A stretch of 64,000 nt of DNA from Eutrigla gurnardus (taxonomy: Eukaryota; Chordata; Actinopteri; Perciformes; Triglidae): the NCBI GenBank assembly GCA_963514095.1, contig OY741281.1, positions 10,637,819 through 10,701,818 on the forward strand. Direction: 5' to 3'. The notes beneath the pieces are model-generated. The model did not search any database. It was not told where the DNA came from and saw nothing but the letters and a program-made list of their open reading frames with translations. The position numbers and the translations under genes are program-made. Shown piece by piece: positions 24,401 to 33,670 of this stretch; within the stretch, counting starts at the first letter, position 1; the number at the start of each line of letters is the position of its first letter.

Positions 24401-25903
24401 TGAACAACTTTTCCTGTATAGTCATTTTAATAATTGTGATGTTAATAATTTAAATGCATAATAGTAAATAATCTGTAATTAAAAGTATAAATAATATACA
24501 TTATTATATAGTACCAGTCGGTTAAGAAAAAAACATGAATTTAAAAAACTACAAAAAGACAATATAACCAAAGAAGCATTTTCCCTCATATGTTAAGGAG
24601 AACACATCTTTATAAAAACTAACCTCTTTGCCAAGTCAGACATTATTTACAACACAGAACTCCGGCTTTATGTGCAACTTTTAGTATGGTATTAAGCAGC
24701 AGCTGACCTGTGAGCTGGTTGGGGCAACCAGCCAGGTTTCCAGAAACTTCCACGACAAAACTTTTCCCAGCCTGCACTCTGTCTGGAGATGTGGAAAGAC
24801 GAACACTGTGCAGAAATGGTCCCTCGGTTCTGTAGAGTGCAGCACTTCCCTCTACTCCAACAGGCAAGTAGAGCACACTAAAAGAAAGAAAACACAGTAA
24901 AAGCATCCGGCACAAGTCAAACACAAAATGCTGCAGGATCAGAATAAATTTGGTGGCATTAAGGAGACGGTAACACATCGGGACATGAAACAGAATCAGA
25001 CGCTGATGGGGAAAAGGAAAAGGCATCAGCCTTCCTCACCGTGGTCTGTCTCCTCTGACGTCCTGCATCCCTCCATTAGAAGATGTGTTGAAACACTCAC
25101 CGGTAGTCAAATCACGCTGCCGGTTGCCACAGTAACAAGCTTCTGAGGTCAATGCTGCAACCTGGTAGCTTCAACAACAAATATGTAAAGTTAATGAGAT
25201 ACTGTCTGACTACTACACATGCAGCAGCTCATCTAAACACACTCTTACAAAACTCACTACTCGTTTTACCATGTGGGGTCTAAGGAAGAGGCTGGGAATC
25301 CATTTAAATTTGGTGCAACTCTTTGCAGCAATACGTTACATGTTATGGCAAACAATTAGAAAATAGATCTTATTTCTAACATTACATCTGAGTTGTGCAA
25401 AAGGTCATATAATATATCTGAATGAGCCCAGATACTAAAGCATTTCTTTTTTAGGGGTTCTGGTTGTTGAAAATGTGAGTTTTCTTCATCCATGTCATGT
25501 ATACTATTTTTAAAAACCTATGTTGGTGTTTGAAATTAAATTCTATAATCATACTAAGAAGAGGATCACAAATATGCATATTTATAAAAAATAAGAAAAG
25601 CTATTTTCATACAAAGAGAGATCAATCTAATACAGCGTTATCAACATTGCCATTGGATTTTTGGATGAAATACAACAGACGCTCAAACACGTACCCTTCA
25701 TCCAGGCAGCGCACAGAGCAGCTCACCGGCTCAAGGTCACGGACACCTGTGGTTACCGAGAGTCCGCCGCTGGCGTTGACGCAGCCCACAAACCACCGGG
25801 ACTCCCCGGGGTCCGGCGGAGGAGCGGCCGCGCCCGAGCGAGGAAAAAGCGGATGCAATGAAACGAGCGCGTAGACGAAAGCAGCGAACATGTCTGCGGA
25901 CAA
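5396..25903 (-). CDS. pkd1l1: Polycystin-1-like protein, most likely PKD1L1; complete, 55 exons
   Basis: Large ciliary membrane protein; PKD1L1 partners PKD2 in the node or Kupffer's vesicle to set left-right asymmetry. I traced 55 exons, 25903-25695 (exon 1) to 5767-5396 (exon 55), all with GT-AG borders and matching phases. They sum to 9,903 bases (3,300 residues). Domain order: signal peptide, WSC (36-113), PKD-like repeats (two clear ones with WHFGD and WSFGDG at 767-856), REJ (from 984), GAIN/GPS (1638-2030), TM1, PLAT (2095-2230), multi-TM polycystin core (2231-3069), tail. No leucine-rich repeats or C-type lectin domain, arguing against PKD1. Two strong PKD domains followed by REJ, GPS, PLAT and polycystin TMs fit PKD1L1. 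Family membership is certain; the paralogue call is likely. An in-frame ATG at 25891 is an alternative start. Confidence 0.85.
5714..5737 (-). repeat. pkd1l1: (ATG)8 trinucleotide repeat coding for poly-methionine
   Basis: Eight CAT units on the plus strand read as eight ATG codons in frame in pkd1l1 exon 55, about residues 3188-3195. Trinucleotide repeats in frame can vary in number without a frameshift. Confidence 0.95.
9664..9684. repeat. Short (CA)n microsatellite at the 5' end of pkd1l1 intron 44
   Basis: GT/CA dinucleotide run. In the transcript it starts at about intron position +5 behind the exon 44 donor. Confidence 0.9.
11295..11335. repeat. (GT)20 microsatellite in pkd1l1 intron 39
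   Basis: Perfect GT run on the plus strand, (CA)n in the transcript, starting about 18 bases after the exon 39 donor at 11351. Confidence 0.95.
12096..13175 (-). other. pkd1l1: pkd1l1 exons 33-36: first transmembrane helix and PLAT/LH2 domain
   Basis: Exons: 13175-12968, 12736-12630, 12482-12383, 12224-12096. TM1 reads MLAVLLLCVCLYIPALVV. The PLAT domain follows with YAVTIHTG, VYIVLNGEDG, WGVHIWHDNSG and FVGQCWLA. In polycystins the PLAT domain sits in the first intracellular loop and binds phospholipid and adaptor proteins. Confidence 0.85.
13332..15659 (-). other. pkd1l1: pkd1l1 exons 24-32: GAIN domain and degenerate GPS
   Basis: Exons: 15659-15467, 15338-15282, 15192-14857, 14758-14510, 14430-14317, 14227-14076, 13990-13890, 13740-13542, 13415-13332. 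The GPS carries conserved C1992, W1995, W2002, C2007, C2020 and C2022. The usual cleavage tripeptide H-L-T/S after the last Cys pair is replaced: the sequence reads C-S-C-H-Q-L-R. Self-cleavage therefore looks unlikely. The splice from exon 27 was set at ACG|GTGAGG because it preserves the frame into LRGPVVDF. Confidence 0.8.
15385..15464. repeat. (GT)40 microsatellite abutting the pkd1l1 exon 24 donor
   Basis: Uninterrupted 80-base run. In the transcript the intron begins GT and passes straight into (AC)40, so the repeat starts at intron position +3. Confidence 0.97.
15931..19265 (-). other. pkd1l1: pkd1l1 exons 12-23: REJ region with a low-complexity insert
   Basis: Exons: 19265-19084, 18985-18782, 18666-18503, 18417-18247, 18107-18045, 17824-17609, 17349-17278, 17201-17022, 16921-16844, 16712-16570, 16298-16178, 16048-15931. 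LDGRGSYDQDFP followed by FSWTC is the REJ signature; exon 14 has further paired Cys and exon 21 reads LFLKTNPAPKGVTC. Exons 15-19 encode a Ser/Pro/acidic stretch without recognisable fold, inserted between two REJ halves. Exons 15-20 are all multiples of three in phase 1. Confidence 0.8.
19920..20060. repeat. A/T-rich low-complexity tract in pkd1l1 intron 9
   Basis: TATATA and ATATC-rich sequence. Similar AT dinucleotide tracts occur at about 20873-20892 (intron 7). No coding content. Confidence 0.7.
22077..22094. repeat. (CA)n run just upstream of the pkd1l1 exon 7 acceptor
   Basis: In the transcript this is a (UG)n run lying in the polypyrimidine-tract position, about 14 bases before the acceptor AG. 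Confidence 0.85.
23861..24707 (-). other. pkd1l1: pkd1l1 intron 3, A/T-rich, no other feature seen
   Basis: One of the longer introns of an otherwise compact gene. Strongly A/T-rich with homopolymer runs. Intron 5 (22628-23279) and intron 1 (25169-25694) are similar. I see no exon-like ORF with splice borders in any of them. Confidence 0.6.
25040..25903 (-). other. pkd1l1: pkd1l1 exons 1-2: signal peptide and WSC domain
   Basis: Exon 1 (25903-25695) encodes a hydrophobic leader, then RWFVGCVN, a WSC-domain opening. Exon 2 (25168-25040) continues with ACYCGNRQRD and a later GECF. The Cys spacing and the ACYCG motif are typical of WSC modules, which are putative carbohydrate-binding domains also present in PKD1. 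The exon 1-2 join is phase 2 and the exon 2-3 join is phase 2. Confidence 0.8.
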
Positions 25904-26160
25904 AGGCCGCAGCTACAGAGAGGAGCTCGGGGGAGCAGCCGGGTGGACGGACGGCGTTTTGACGAGGAGCTAAGAAGGAGGGAGGAGGGAGAGAAGAGGC
26001 AGGTGTGATGTGTGAGAGAACAGAGCGAGACTGTGTGCAAATGAAGGTACCAGAACGGGTGTGACGAAGAAGGAAGAGGCATCAAACGGGACACTTAATA
26101 TGCTGCTGCGCAATAAAATAGTCCGGATATAAGTAGTCCCTACGCAACCACATATTTGTG
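25904..26160 (-). promoter_or_regulatory. pkd1l1: pkd1l1 promoter region with an X-box-like site
   Basis: Sequence immediately upstream of the start codon. At 26136-26148 it reads GTCCCTACGCAAC, matching 10 of 13 positions of an RFX X-box of the form GTTGCYAGGCAAC. RFX factors drive ciliary genes, which suits pkd1l1. The site is about 235-245 bases upstream of the ATG. The match is imperfect and could be chance. Confidence 0.4.
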
Positions 26161-27480
26161 ACGGTTCTAATTAGACGTTAGTGAGCGGGCTCTTGAGGCC
26201 GTCGTTTTCCTGGGTTTCATGAACTGCAACGTGATGTTTGGGAATATAAATAAATCTGCTTTATAACTGTGAGTATGCTCATAAAAGAACACGTGATATA
26301 CAGTTTGCACACCACGTGTGTGTTTAACAAACCGCAAAGGTCACCTGTCAATCACAAAAGGTTCAACAGCAATTAGGAGCAGGAGTAAGGGCTTTCTCGT
26401 GCGGAATAAAGCAACTTTCACGTGTATGTTTTTAAGCCCGTGTTTCCATGTGAGGCGTTGCTGTCTGAGCTCCTGCTTATTTAAACACTGCAAAAAAAAA
26501 AAAAAAAGTAGCCCAATGAGGTGGGTGGTGGGGGGTGGGGGGGACTAAACTAAACAGCAGAAACATGAAGTGAAAGTCAGTTGTTCCTGTTATTTTATAA
26601 TATATGTTATACCCTTATAAAGACTCTGATTTAAAATATATATTAAATAATTATGTGCGTTGTGATGAAACCATTTCATAGAGATAAATAGAACTGACCT
26701 AAGGTGACCTGTCCCAAAATCTTAATCACAGGGATATTAGTCGTTTATTTACCCGTTTGTTGGACCGAGGCTGCGTGGAATCATGAAACGAATCTCCCAT
26801 TGTTCATTAAATGTAGTCCATTTGCAGTCGAGTGAACCACTTGAAGACCAGAGACTGTCCTCCGTTCTTTCATCGTCGATGAAAACTGAAACAGCATCTG
26901 GAATCTGCACGAGTATCCAAAAGTGTGTTTTTTATTGTGGGGGTTTTTGTGCCAAAGTGTTGTGTTCCAGGGAGCAGCCCTCTTCTGTCAAGACGATATG
27001 GATGGGCCATTAAAACACTAGAAATGTAAAAATCCAACACCGAATAAGCTGCAGTATGAGAAATATGAATGTTATTGACCATTTCGTTTGATTCTGAGGA
27101 TACAGTTATTTATGATTTCCTGACAGTTGTAGGATATGTCACCACGCTGTCCTTTTACTTGAGTTCTAGCTGTGTGGATTAATGTGCCGTGTTGTCAGTC
27201 ACTCTGCTTGGGTCCGGATCGCCACTTATTTGCTTGAATCAAGGGAAATCTTCGGTTTGGAAGTGGAAACGCGAAAAGAAAAAAAAAAAGATCCCATCAG
27301 CTGGGGTATTTTGACCTTAGTTAGAGAAAGGTGAGGTTGGAAGCTGCTGCGCGGATCCGATCTTATACGTGTATTTTTGCAGAGCAGTTCCGAGCTGCTG
27401 CGGTGAGGAATGCAACACACTAAACGGGTCCGATGAAGGTGTTTCATCTGAGTCCAGCTCGCCCCTGTATGAGCCCTTTA
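26161..27480. other. Intergenic, no gene seen
   Basis: No ORF with gene-like features. Contains an A16 run at 26492-26507 and a G-rich stretch at 26519-26544. Confidence 0.6.
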
Positions 27481-27485
27481 GTGTA

Positions 27486-27502
27486 GGGGGGGGGGGGGGG
27501 GG
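27486..27502. repeat. G17 homopolymer
   Basis: Seventeen consecutive G on the plus strand. It could form a G-quadruplex, and it is a likely sequencing or assembly length-error site. Confidence 0.95.
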
Positions 27503-27559
27503 CGTCCTAGTTGTGCAGCTAACTCCGCCGTTCCACCTTAAAAACTCTTCCGGTTTTCC

Positions 27560-28520
27560 AAACCTCCCCTTTAAGAGAATCCTCCACTCGTCCTTGCGAC
27601 CGGCAGGGGGCGCTGCCAGACCGCGGCATCTCCGCGAGCAGACCGCAGCAGAGAGAGAGGCACAGCGGGGGGAATCAAACACATTTTCTCTGTCCATTTG
27701 TTACGCGGAATACCGCACATTTTAGGCGATTTCGTTCCGTCCCTCCACCCGGGGACCCGCGGACGTCTTCACGTCACGCACACGCGCACGTGACCGCAGA
27801 ATCGCATCTTATTTGGTCCGGGAAAAACAACAATAAATATCGGGCTTTATTGTTGATTTAATTTAGATCCAACTGCATTTATGAACAAAACCGTCGAAAC
27901 CTATATTTGACGTCCGTATAGCTTGCATATTAAATTTGGACCATTCCTTGCGAATTAATTCATAGTGAAAACACGTAATGCTTTATTAGGTGCGGGACCT
28001 CCGGAGCCCATTGAAGCCCCCTGGAGGTCTCCGGATCACACTCTGACAATCATTTTCTAACCAAAGCCCGAACACCAGTGTGTCGCGGCTGCGGTCGTGA
28101 CGGTGCGTAATGCCCACCCCGGGCCTATATAAGCTCGAGTAACCCTGCTTAATTCGTTAAACGCGCGCTGTGTTTTCAACGGGTGCGCGCGGCGACACGA
28201 TTACAAATTGAGCAATTCAACGAAATCCCGCAGAAGAAGCTGCTGTAGGTGGGCATTGCGGCGCCGCGTAACGGAGAGGCGTAATAACGAGAGCGAGCGT
28301 TATGTAAGCGCCCGCCCGTCTGCGCCTCCGCTGAGGACGCCGAGCCCGCTGGAGAAAAGAGCACAGCTGACTCCGGCAGACTGTCAGGTCGCTTGAGGTG
28401 GAGCGACAATAGATACAGTGATGAGTTGTAATTAAAAAATAAATAAATAAAAAGTAGAGACACGGCGGAGGGAAAGCACTTGTGAGTTGCGTAAGAAACG
28501 CGTTTCTAGGGTGACAGACG
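27560..28520. promoter_or_regulatory. Orphan CpG-rich block with TATA box
   Basis: Locally G/C- and CpG-rich against an A/T-rich background. It contains E-box CACGTG at 27787-27792, a CRE-like CACGTCAC just before it, and TATATAA at 28126-28132 in a GGGCC...GCTCGAG context. A start site near 28155-28165 would transcribe rightward. No ORF with homology starts here. An unannotated noncoding transcript or a distal promoter are both possible. An inverted repeat GACCTCC/GGAGGTC lies at 27996-28029. Confidence 0.45.
27600..27614 (+). promoter_or_regulatory. CTCF-like binding motif
   Basis: CCGGCAGGGGGCGCT matches the conserved vertebrate CTCF core (AGGGGGCGCT preceded by a C-rich half). It lies in the CpG-rich block between pkd1l1 and skida1, 1.7 kb upstream of the pkd1l1 start, where an insulator would be plausible. 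Identified by eye. Confidence 0.6.
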
Positions 28521-31500
28521 GAAATTAAAGAAGGGACACTTTGACATGCGATATGAATATGTAAAAAAAAATCTATAAATACAATGCAAGTTGTTCATGT
28601 GATGGTCGGCGGCTGGAGGTCATATTTGACGCGCCTTTTTATTCGCCACACATCTCACACACAGAAGAAAGTTCTGCTCATCTCATAGACATTTTCATAA
28701 AAACCTCGGTCTTTGTTCAGATGTCCGATCACTGACTGAAGCTTTCGCTTTCGTTTTATTTATTATTTGGGGCTTTCTGGAGGAGCGTTAACCCTCTTGC
28801 ACCCGTTTTTGCCAACTTTTCTAAGACTTTCTCCAAATTGAGCTATATTTAAAGCAGCTGCTTTAATTTGGATGATAAATAGGCCTGATTTCTCCCTCGA
28901 CACAACTGACAAATGTTCCATAAAACAGCTCAAATACCTTTCCTTTTGAATGGATTGCTGTCGATATATTTTTAGTTTTCTGAGAGACAAAAATACACGT
29001 AGGACACGTGAAACCTTCTGACACTCATTCTGGCGCGAGGATCAACAATTCCATGAAGAGAGATCGTTTATAAATCGTGTTGTCTAAGTTGCCGAAGAAG
29101 CTCTTTCTCACTGAGCAACTTAAATGTGCGGCCACAAGCAATCCCTCCTCTCTCAGTTCACTTATCAGCTTTGTGATATTCGAAACGGACGCGACCAGGC
29201 CGTTTGGATTTTGGAAGAAGTCCAGCGAGGCAATGTTTTGCCAAACACACAAATGCAACCAGATAAACAGATTAGGCGGCCATGGCAGCGAGTTAACACA
29301 GGAGAAGAAGAGACAACTCAATCAACATACAAATACAAAAAATAAAATAATGTGGAAAATAAAATACTAATAACAGTTTTTTTTTGGTTTCATAACCATT
29401 GCCTCAGTTTGTACACCCAATCTATTCCCACATATCTCATTTTTTTAGTTGTCCTATTACTTTGTATTTGAAGCAGCTGTTCATTGAGGCTATATGCAGG
29501 CTTTGGGCATTCTGTGTCATCTGTAGGTCAAATTTCCACCCTCAAAATAGTTAATAGGAAACAATTAACTGCATGTTTTGATGGAGAACTATTGTAAGAC
29601 ATGTATAATGTAAGTGTGGTTTCTTATATCAAATCCTGTCTCTCCATATTCACGCGTCACATTTATTAATGAGGCCTTATTGTGGAATCATCCATTCAGC
29701 TTCATTAAGGGGATAAACCTGCGTCTGATGGTCCCCTCAACAAGCAGAACAATACCTGATTCTCCTCTTGGAGCTTGTGAATGGGACGTCGGGCTGCGGC
29801 ACCACTGGCTAACTTGGGTAACTCTCTCTGCATCTGGTCCTTGTTCAACGTGGTCCCAAACTAAAAAAGCAGGACTGGAAAGGCAAGGGAAATGCAGCAG
29901 GGTCATGATAAAGCAGAAGTAAACCGCAGATCTGAGGGAGGTCAAACATGAATGAATGTGAAAAGTCAAAAATAACCCAAATATTGTGACATATTGCATG
30001 ATTTAGTAGTGACCTTAAGTTCATTAAGTAATGGGTAATCAAGCTAGGAAGCACAGAGAGACAATGCATTTGGGTCTATTAGAGCACATGAGGTAATCAT
30101 GCATTATCAGATCCTCCAGCTTTATATAAGCATAAACGGAATAAAGTCGTAGTCCTTTGGAGTCACCTTGATGCTTACATATTAGTAAAAGATCCTTTTT
30201 TTAAAGCTGATGGGTGGAGGTGGAGGTGGAGGTGGAGGGGGGGGGCAGCTCTGGGCTCAGATAACACTCCAAACAAGCCTCAATCAGACCAAATTATTAA
30301 ATTATTATCTGTAACATGCAGATCTTATCAGGGTCAGATCAACAGGATCAGCGATCGCCTGTGTTTGACAAGAAGAAAAAAACATCAGAAAATGAGTTCA
30401 ACAGGATATTATATAAATAATAACAAAGCAAAATCATTTTGGACCATTAAGTAAAGAAAACAGATCATTTGAATAAATAAAGAACAAGAAATAACATAAA
30501 GCACATTTCAAAAACACACATTTTCTAATCTTTTAGAATTTAACATAATAATCTTTAGATGCTAAATCCGATTTATTTATTTTTTTTATCCACAAAAGTC
30601 ATTATAACCTGACAATCACAGACACAACCTAACAGAATATACTTGAGAGCATGACTTTATGAATCTCAATACAAATATGAATAGAGCTGAAGGGAAAAAT
30701 AACTGCATGATTGTAAACTCGCTATTAAACAGAACTGACACATTTTTATTAATATCCTTCCCATACAGGATAAAGTTTTAAAGAATATCACCACAGACAT
30801 ACCTAAATTATTTTTAAAGGAAAGTTCTACTGATTTTTCTCCCAAAGTTAAATACACCTCCTTGCTGACTTAACTTATTACTATAAACTCCAGTTAGTTA
30901 AGAAGTCTACCTCTCCCCTTTGTCCCACAATCCTGAATACCTGATAGAGTATAAAGAAGTGGGTGAAAAGAAAAAGTTGGCTGAAACTTTATCTGTCAAA
31001 GGTCTAGACAAGCCCCCCTAAAAAGTGTCCTATTATATTTCTCCCCCACCCAATTTATGTTCTTAACTTGAAGAGGAGAAGAAAAGGAAACTCATCTGCT
31101 TAAACCTGGTTTTGACACATCATGTCTCCTCCTGCCTGCACGCCCCGCAGCAACGCAATATGCTACGTTTTTCATCTGTCTGGTGTTTGACATGCAGCCC
31201 GCACTGAGGTGAGAAGATCTGTCGACTTAGGCAAGGGGCAATGGCACTGACATAGTAATCAATAATCAACAAGCTGTGGCCTGCATGCATGCCAGCCCCG
31301 GGTAGAAGTCTCACTCATTTTCTCACTTTTATTAGATTAGAAAGCAGTTTCTATTTAAAATTAAAATACAAATTATGTGTGTTTTCTTCTTTTTTTTTTA
31401 TGTGTCCCTGTCAGCAGTGGGGGAGGTTCTCTGATAGGTGTTTGTTGGTGGCTTTTATCCCTGATCCAGCCTGGGCTCCTTGTCCTAACTCCCTGGTATG

Positions 31501-33000
31501 AGGGGGGGTCAAAGGTCACCGCTGCTTGTGGCCGTGTTCAAATCCCCCTATAGTGTGTAATGTTCTCAACTGATCGGTCATGCTATAAAAGGAAATAGTG
31601 TCCACATATTAGTTTTCAAGCTCTGGAACATTTCAATCAGCTGCTATAAAGAACCAACACACAGGAGCTTTAATTTGTCATCTAATCCTGCGGCCCACAG
31701 GACTGCCTGCACTTTATAGCTGCTTTTATCAAATGCAGCCAAATAGACTGGCACAAAACAGTTGTAGTTTAATTCCTAGCACAGTCATTTTACCCTTTAA
31801 AAAAACTGGGAGCATAGAATATATTTTGATGAAAGTTATAATATTTTTAGGTCAACTTGATGTAACCAGTAAAAACCAGTGAAATTAACCATTTCAAAGC
31901 AAATACATTGTGAAAGTTTGATGTGTTTTTGTAAGAAATAATATAAAGATGTAAATTAAAAAATACAGCAGTGAGATTAATTTGTGTGGAGGAGGGATTC
32001 AGTTTAAAGGCACACCATTTGTTGCTTTTAATACAAAAACCTTTCAGGAAAAGGAATTTTTAAATTGTTACCCCAAATCATATTTCCTTGTAAAAGACTC
32101 ATTTAATTTGTATGTATGTGTATTAATTTAAAACAAACAAATCATAGTCATAATAATTGATGGAACTTGTGTGTAATCATAAATGAAGGACGGCAGTGGA
32201 AACATGCTCATACATGGCACATGTTCAATCACTCATGAAATGGGATTAGGCCATTTTAAAAAAAATGAACAGGAATTTCAAACTTTTAACGTTGTTTGTC
32301 TAAAATGTGGGTCACTTCAAAATGACTTAATGGAAAAAAAAAATACACCTGGGGTTACATTTAGTTTTTTTGTATGCACACAGAACTGACAACGTATTTA
32401 GTGAGGCTTCATGTCTGAATCTAAATCCTTGTTTCAGCCAAAGACGACATTTTTCTGTGTCACGTTAACTGACAGAAGGAATTCTTGGAAGGTTTGAAAA
32501 CTAGAGTCTGTATAGTTTTTAATTAAAGTGCAATTTCAAATTTTAAAAGTGGTAATAATTTCTAATAATACCTCCTCTACGAATCCATCGGTAAATCTTC
32601 AAAAACGTTGATTATAATAAACGTATCAATAGTTTTGTTGGACCTTTAGTTAAAATCATTCATAAATACACGTCTGATCTGATGAGGAGCCACAAGTTGC
32701 ACGAACACAATGCGGACCAACAGAAAACAGAGGAGGGTGTAAATAGTTTTCAGGTTTTACGAATAAAACCCATGTAATAATTCATGTTTTACAGGCTATA
32801 ACCGCGTGCATGTCCTGTGACTTCCTGTGATTGTGCTCACTGTCGAGCTGGCCGACGACGCTCACGCCGATCGCCCCACCACCGGCCTTACAGCCGCACT
32901 TGAGGCCGGTGCACGTCACCGAGGCCGGCCTTGTTGATAACTGATTGAATTGGGTGTTCAAAGTTGCTCCAGTCACCATTCAACACGAGGCTACATCTGG
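28521..33000. other. Intergenic A/T-rich DNA, no gene seen
   Basis: Only short chance ORFs without recognisable domains. A G-rich purine tract is at 30209-30246. A candidate nuclear-receptor site is listed separately. The stretch 29630-29800 has dense ATTA cores and moderate complexity, and may be a conserved noncoding element, but this cannot be tested here. Confidence 0.5.
31506..31518 (+). promoter_or_regulatory. DR1 nuclear-receptor motif
   Basis: GGGTCA-A-AGGTCA is a direct repeat with a one-base spacer, the class bound by HNF4, RXR/PPAR and COUP-TF. It stands alone in the desert, about 8 kb from skida1 and 5.6 kb from pkd1l1. Occupancy unknown. Confidence 0.4.
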
Positions 33001-33084
33001 CGCTCTCCTGGCCGCAGAAAAGCCTTTACAAATGGAGTTGAGCTCCATGACCGAGCAGAAGCCCTCTGGTGCTGGTTTTCCCCT

Positions 33085-33138
33085 TCCTCCTCCTCCTCCT
33101 CCTCCTCCTCCTCCTCCTCCTCGTCCTCCTCCTCGTCC
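33085..33138. repeat. (TCC)n trinucleotide repeat
   Basis: TCC/CCT run with two CGT interruptions. It makes long proline- or serine-only reading frames that are not genes. Confidence 0.95.
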
Positions 33139-33479
33139 TACCCCCAATGCAGTCCCTCCAGCCAGGGAAACCCACCAGACATCAGTGGGCTCCCTGTGTC
33201 TTTTCTCGCCGTGTTCTCGGCGCTTTGGGGGTCACTTATTAACTCGAGAGCATTTGAATTTAATTTGCACGTGCAGACAGTAGAGTTACCGCGGGAAAGA
33301 CATCCTCAACATTTCGGGATCAGACTATTATGGCTATCATAATTAGAAATAGTGTTGTTGTGTTAGCAGGAGCCCAAACCAATAGAGCTGTGCTAGTAAA
33401 CTTCTACAGACGTTTAAACGTACGACCATCATAACTGTTTAAACCTGCAGCGATAAACCAACATCTTGTTCCATTTCAC

Positions 33480-33670
33480 GCTTGGATGTGATTGTGTAAA
33501 AGTTCAAGTTGGAGCTGCGGTGTTTCTCCAGCGTTTGCTCCCGCGTCTGCGCAGCGGGGACAGCGGGTACAACCCAGCAGAGGCCGCGCTGTTTCCCCCC
33601 GCTGTCCTCCGCGTCGAGCCGAGATCGCGAATGAATGTGTGGGAACGTCCGGTGACCTAAACTCCAGCAT
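33480..33670. other. Small G/C-rich block, function unknown
   Basis: CpG-containing sequence with TCTGCGCAGCG (NRF1-like). ORFs of about 60 residues exist in three frames but show no domain, splice context or family resemblance. Possibly regulatory. Confidence 0.3.

Larger units (their letters stand above)
19338..24877 (-). other. pkd1l1: pkd1l1 exons 3-11: PKD-repeat ectodomain
   Basis: Exons: 24877-24708, 23860-23699, 23596-23280, 22627-22541, 22063-20932, 20640-20475, 20353-20114, 19761-19629, 19541-19338. PKD folds are visible as GKYELNISVSN (exons 4-5), AGRYHVTVQAFNP in the 1,132-base exon 7, and canonical WHFGDS and WSFGDG cores in exons 8 and 9. Exon 7 carries several diverged repeats and a His/Asp/Asn-rich unstructured segment. 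Many N-x-S/T sequons fit an extracellular, glycosylated region. Confidence 0.8.

Noticed and set aside
25101..25168. Shorter pkd1l1 exon 2 ending at ACCG|GTGAGT
   Set aside because: It leads to a stop in exon 3 and cuts the WSC domain. The donor at 25039 gives RPRVLYLPVGV with correct phase.
28763..29370. Several 70-100 codon frames in the desert
   Set aside because: Overlap each other on both strands, lack domains and gene-like codon use; most likely chance.
32950..33342. Frame of 130 codons with Ser run
   Set aside because: Driven by the TCC repeat, no domain, no promoter or splice context.
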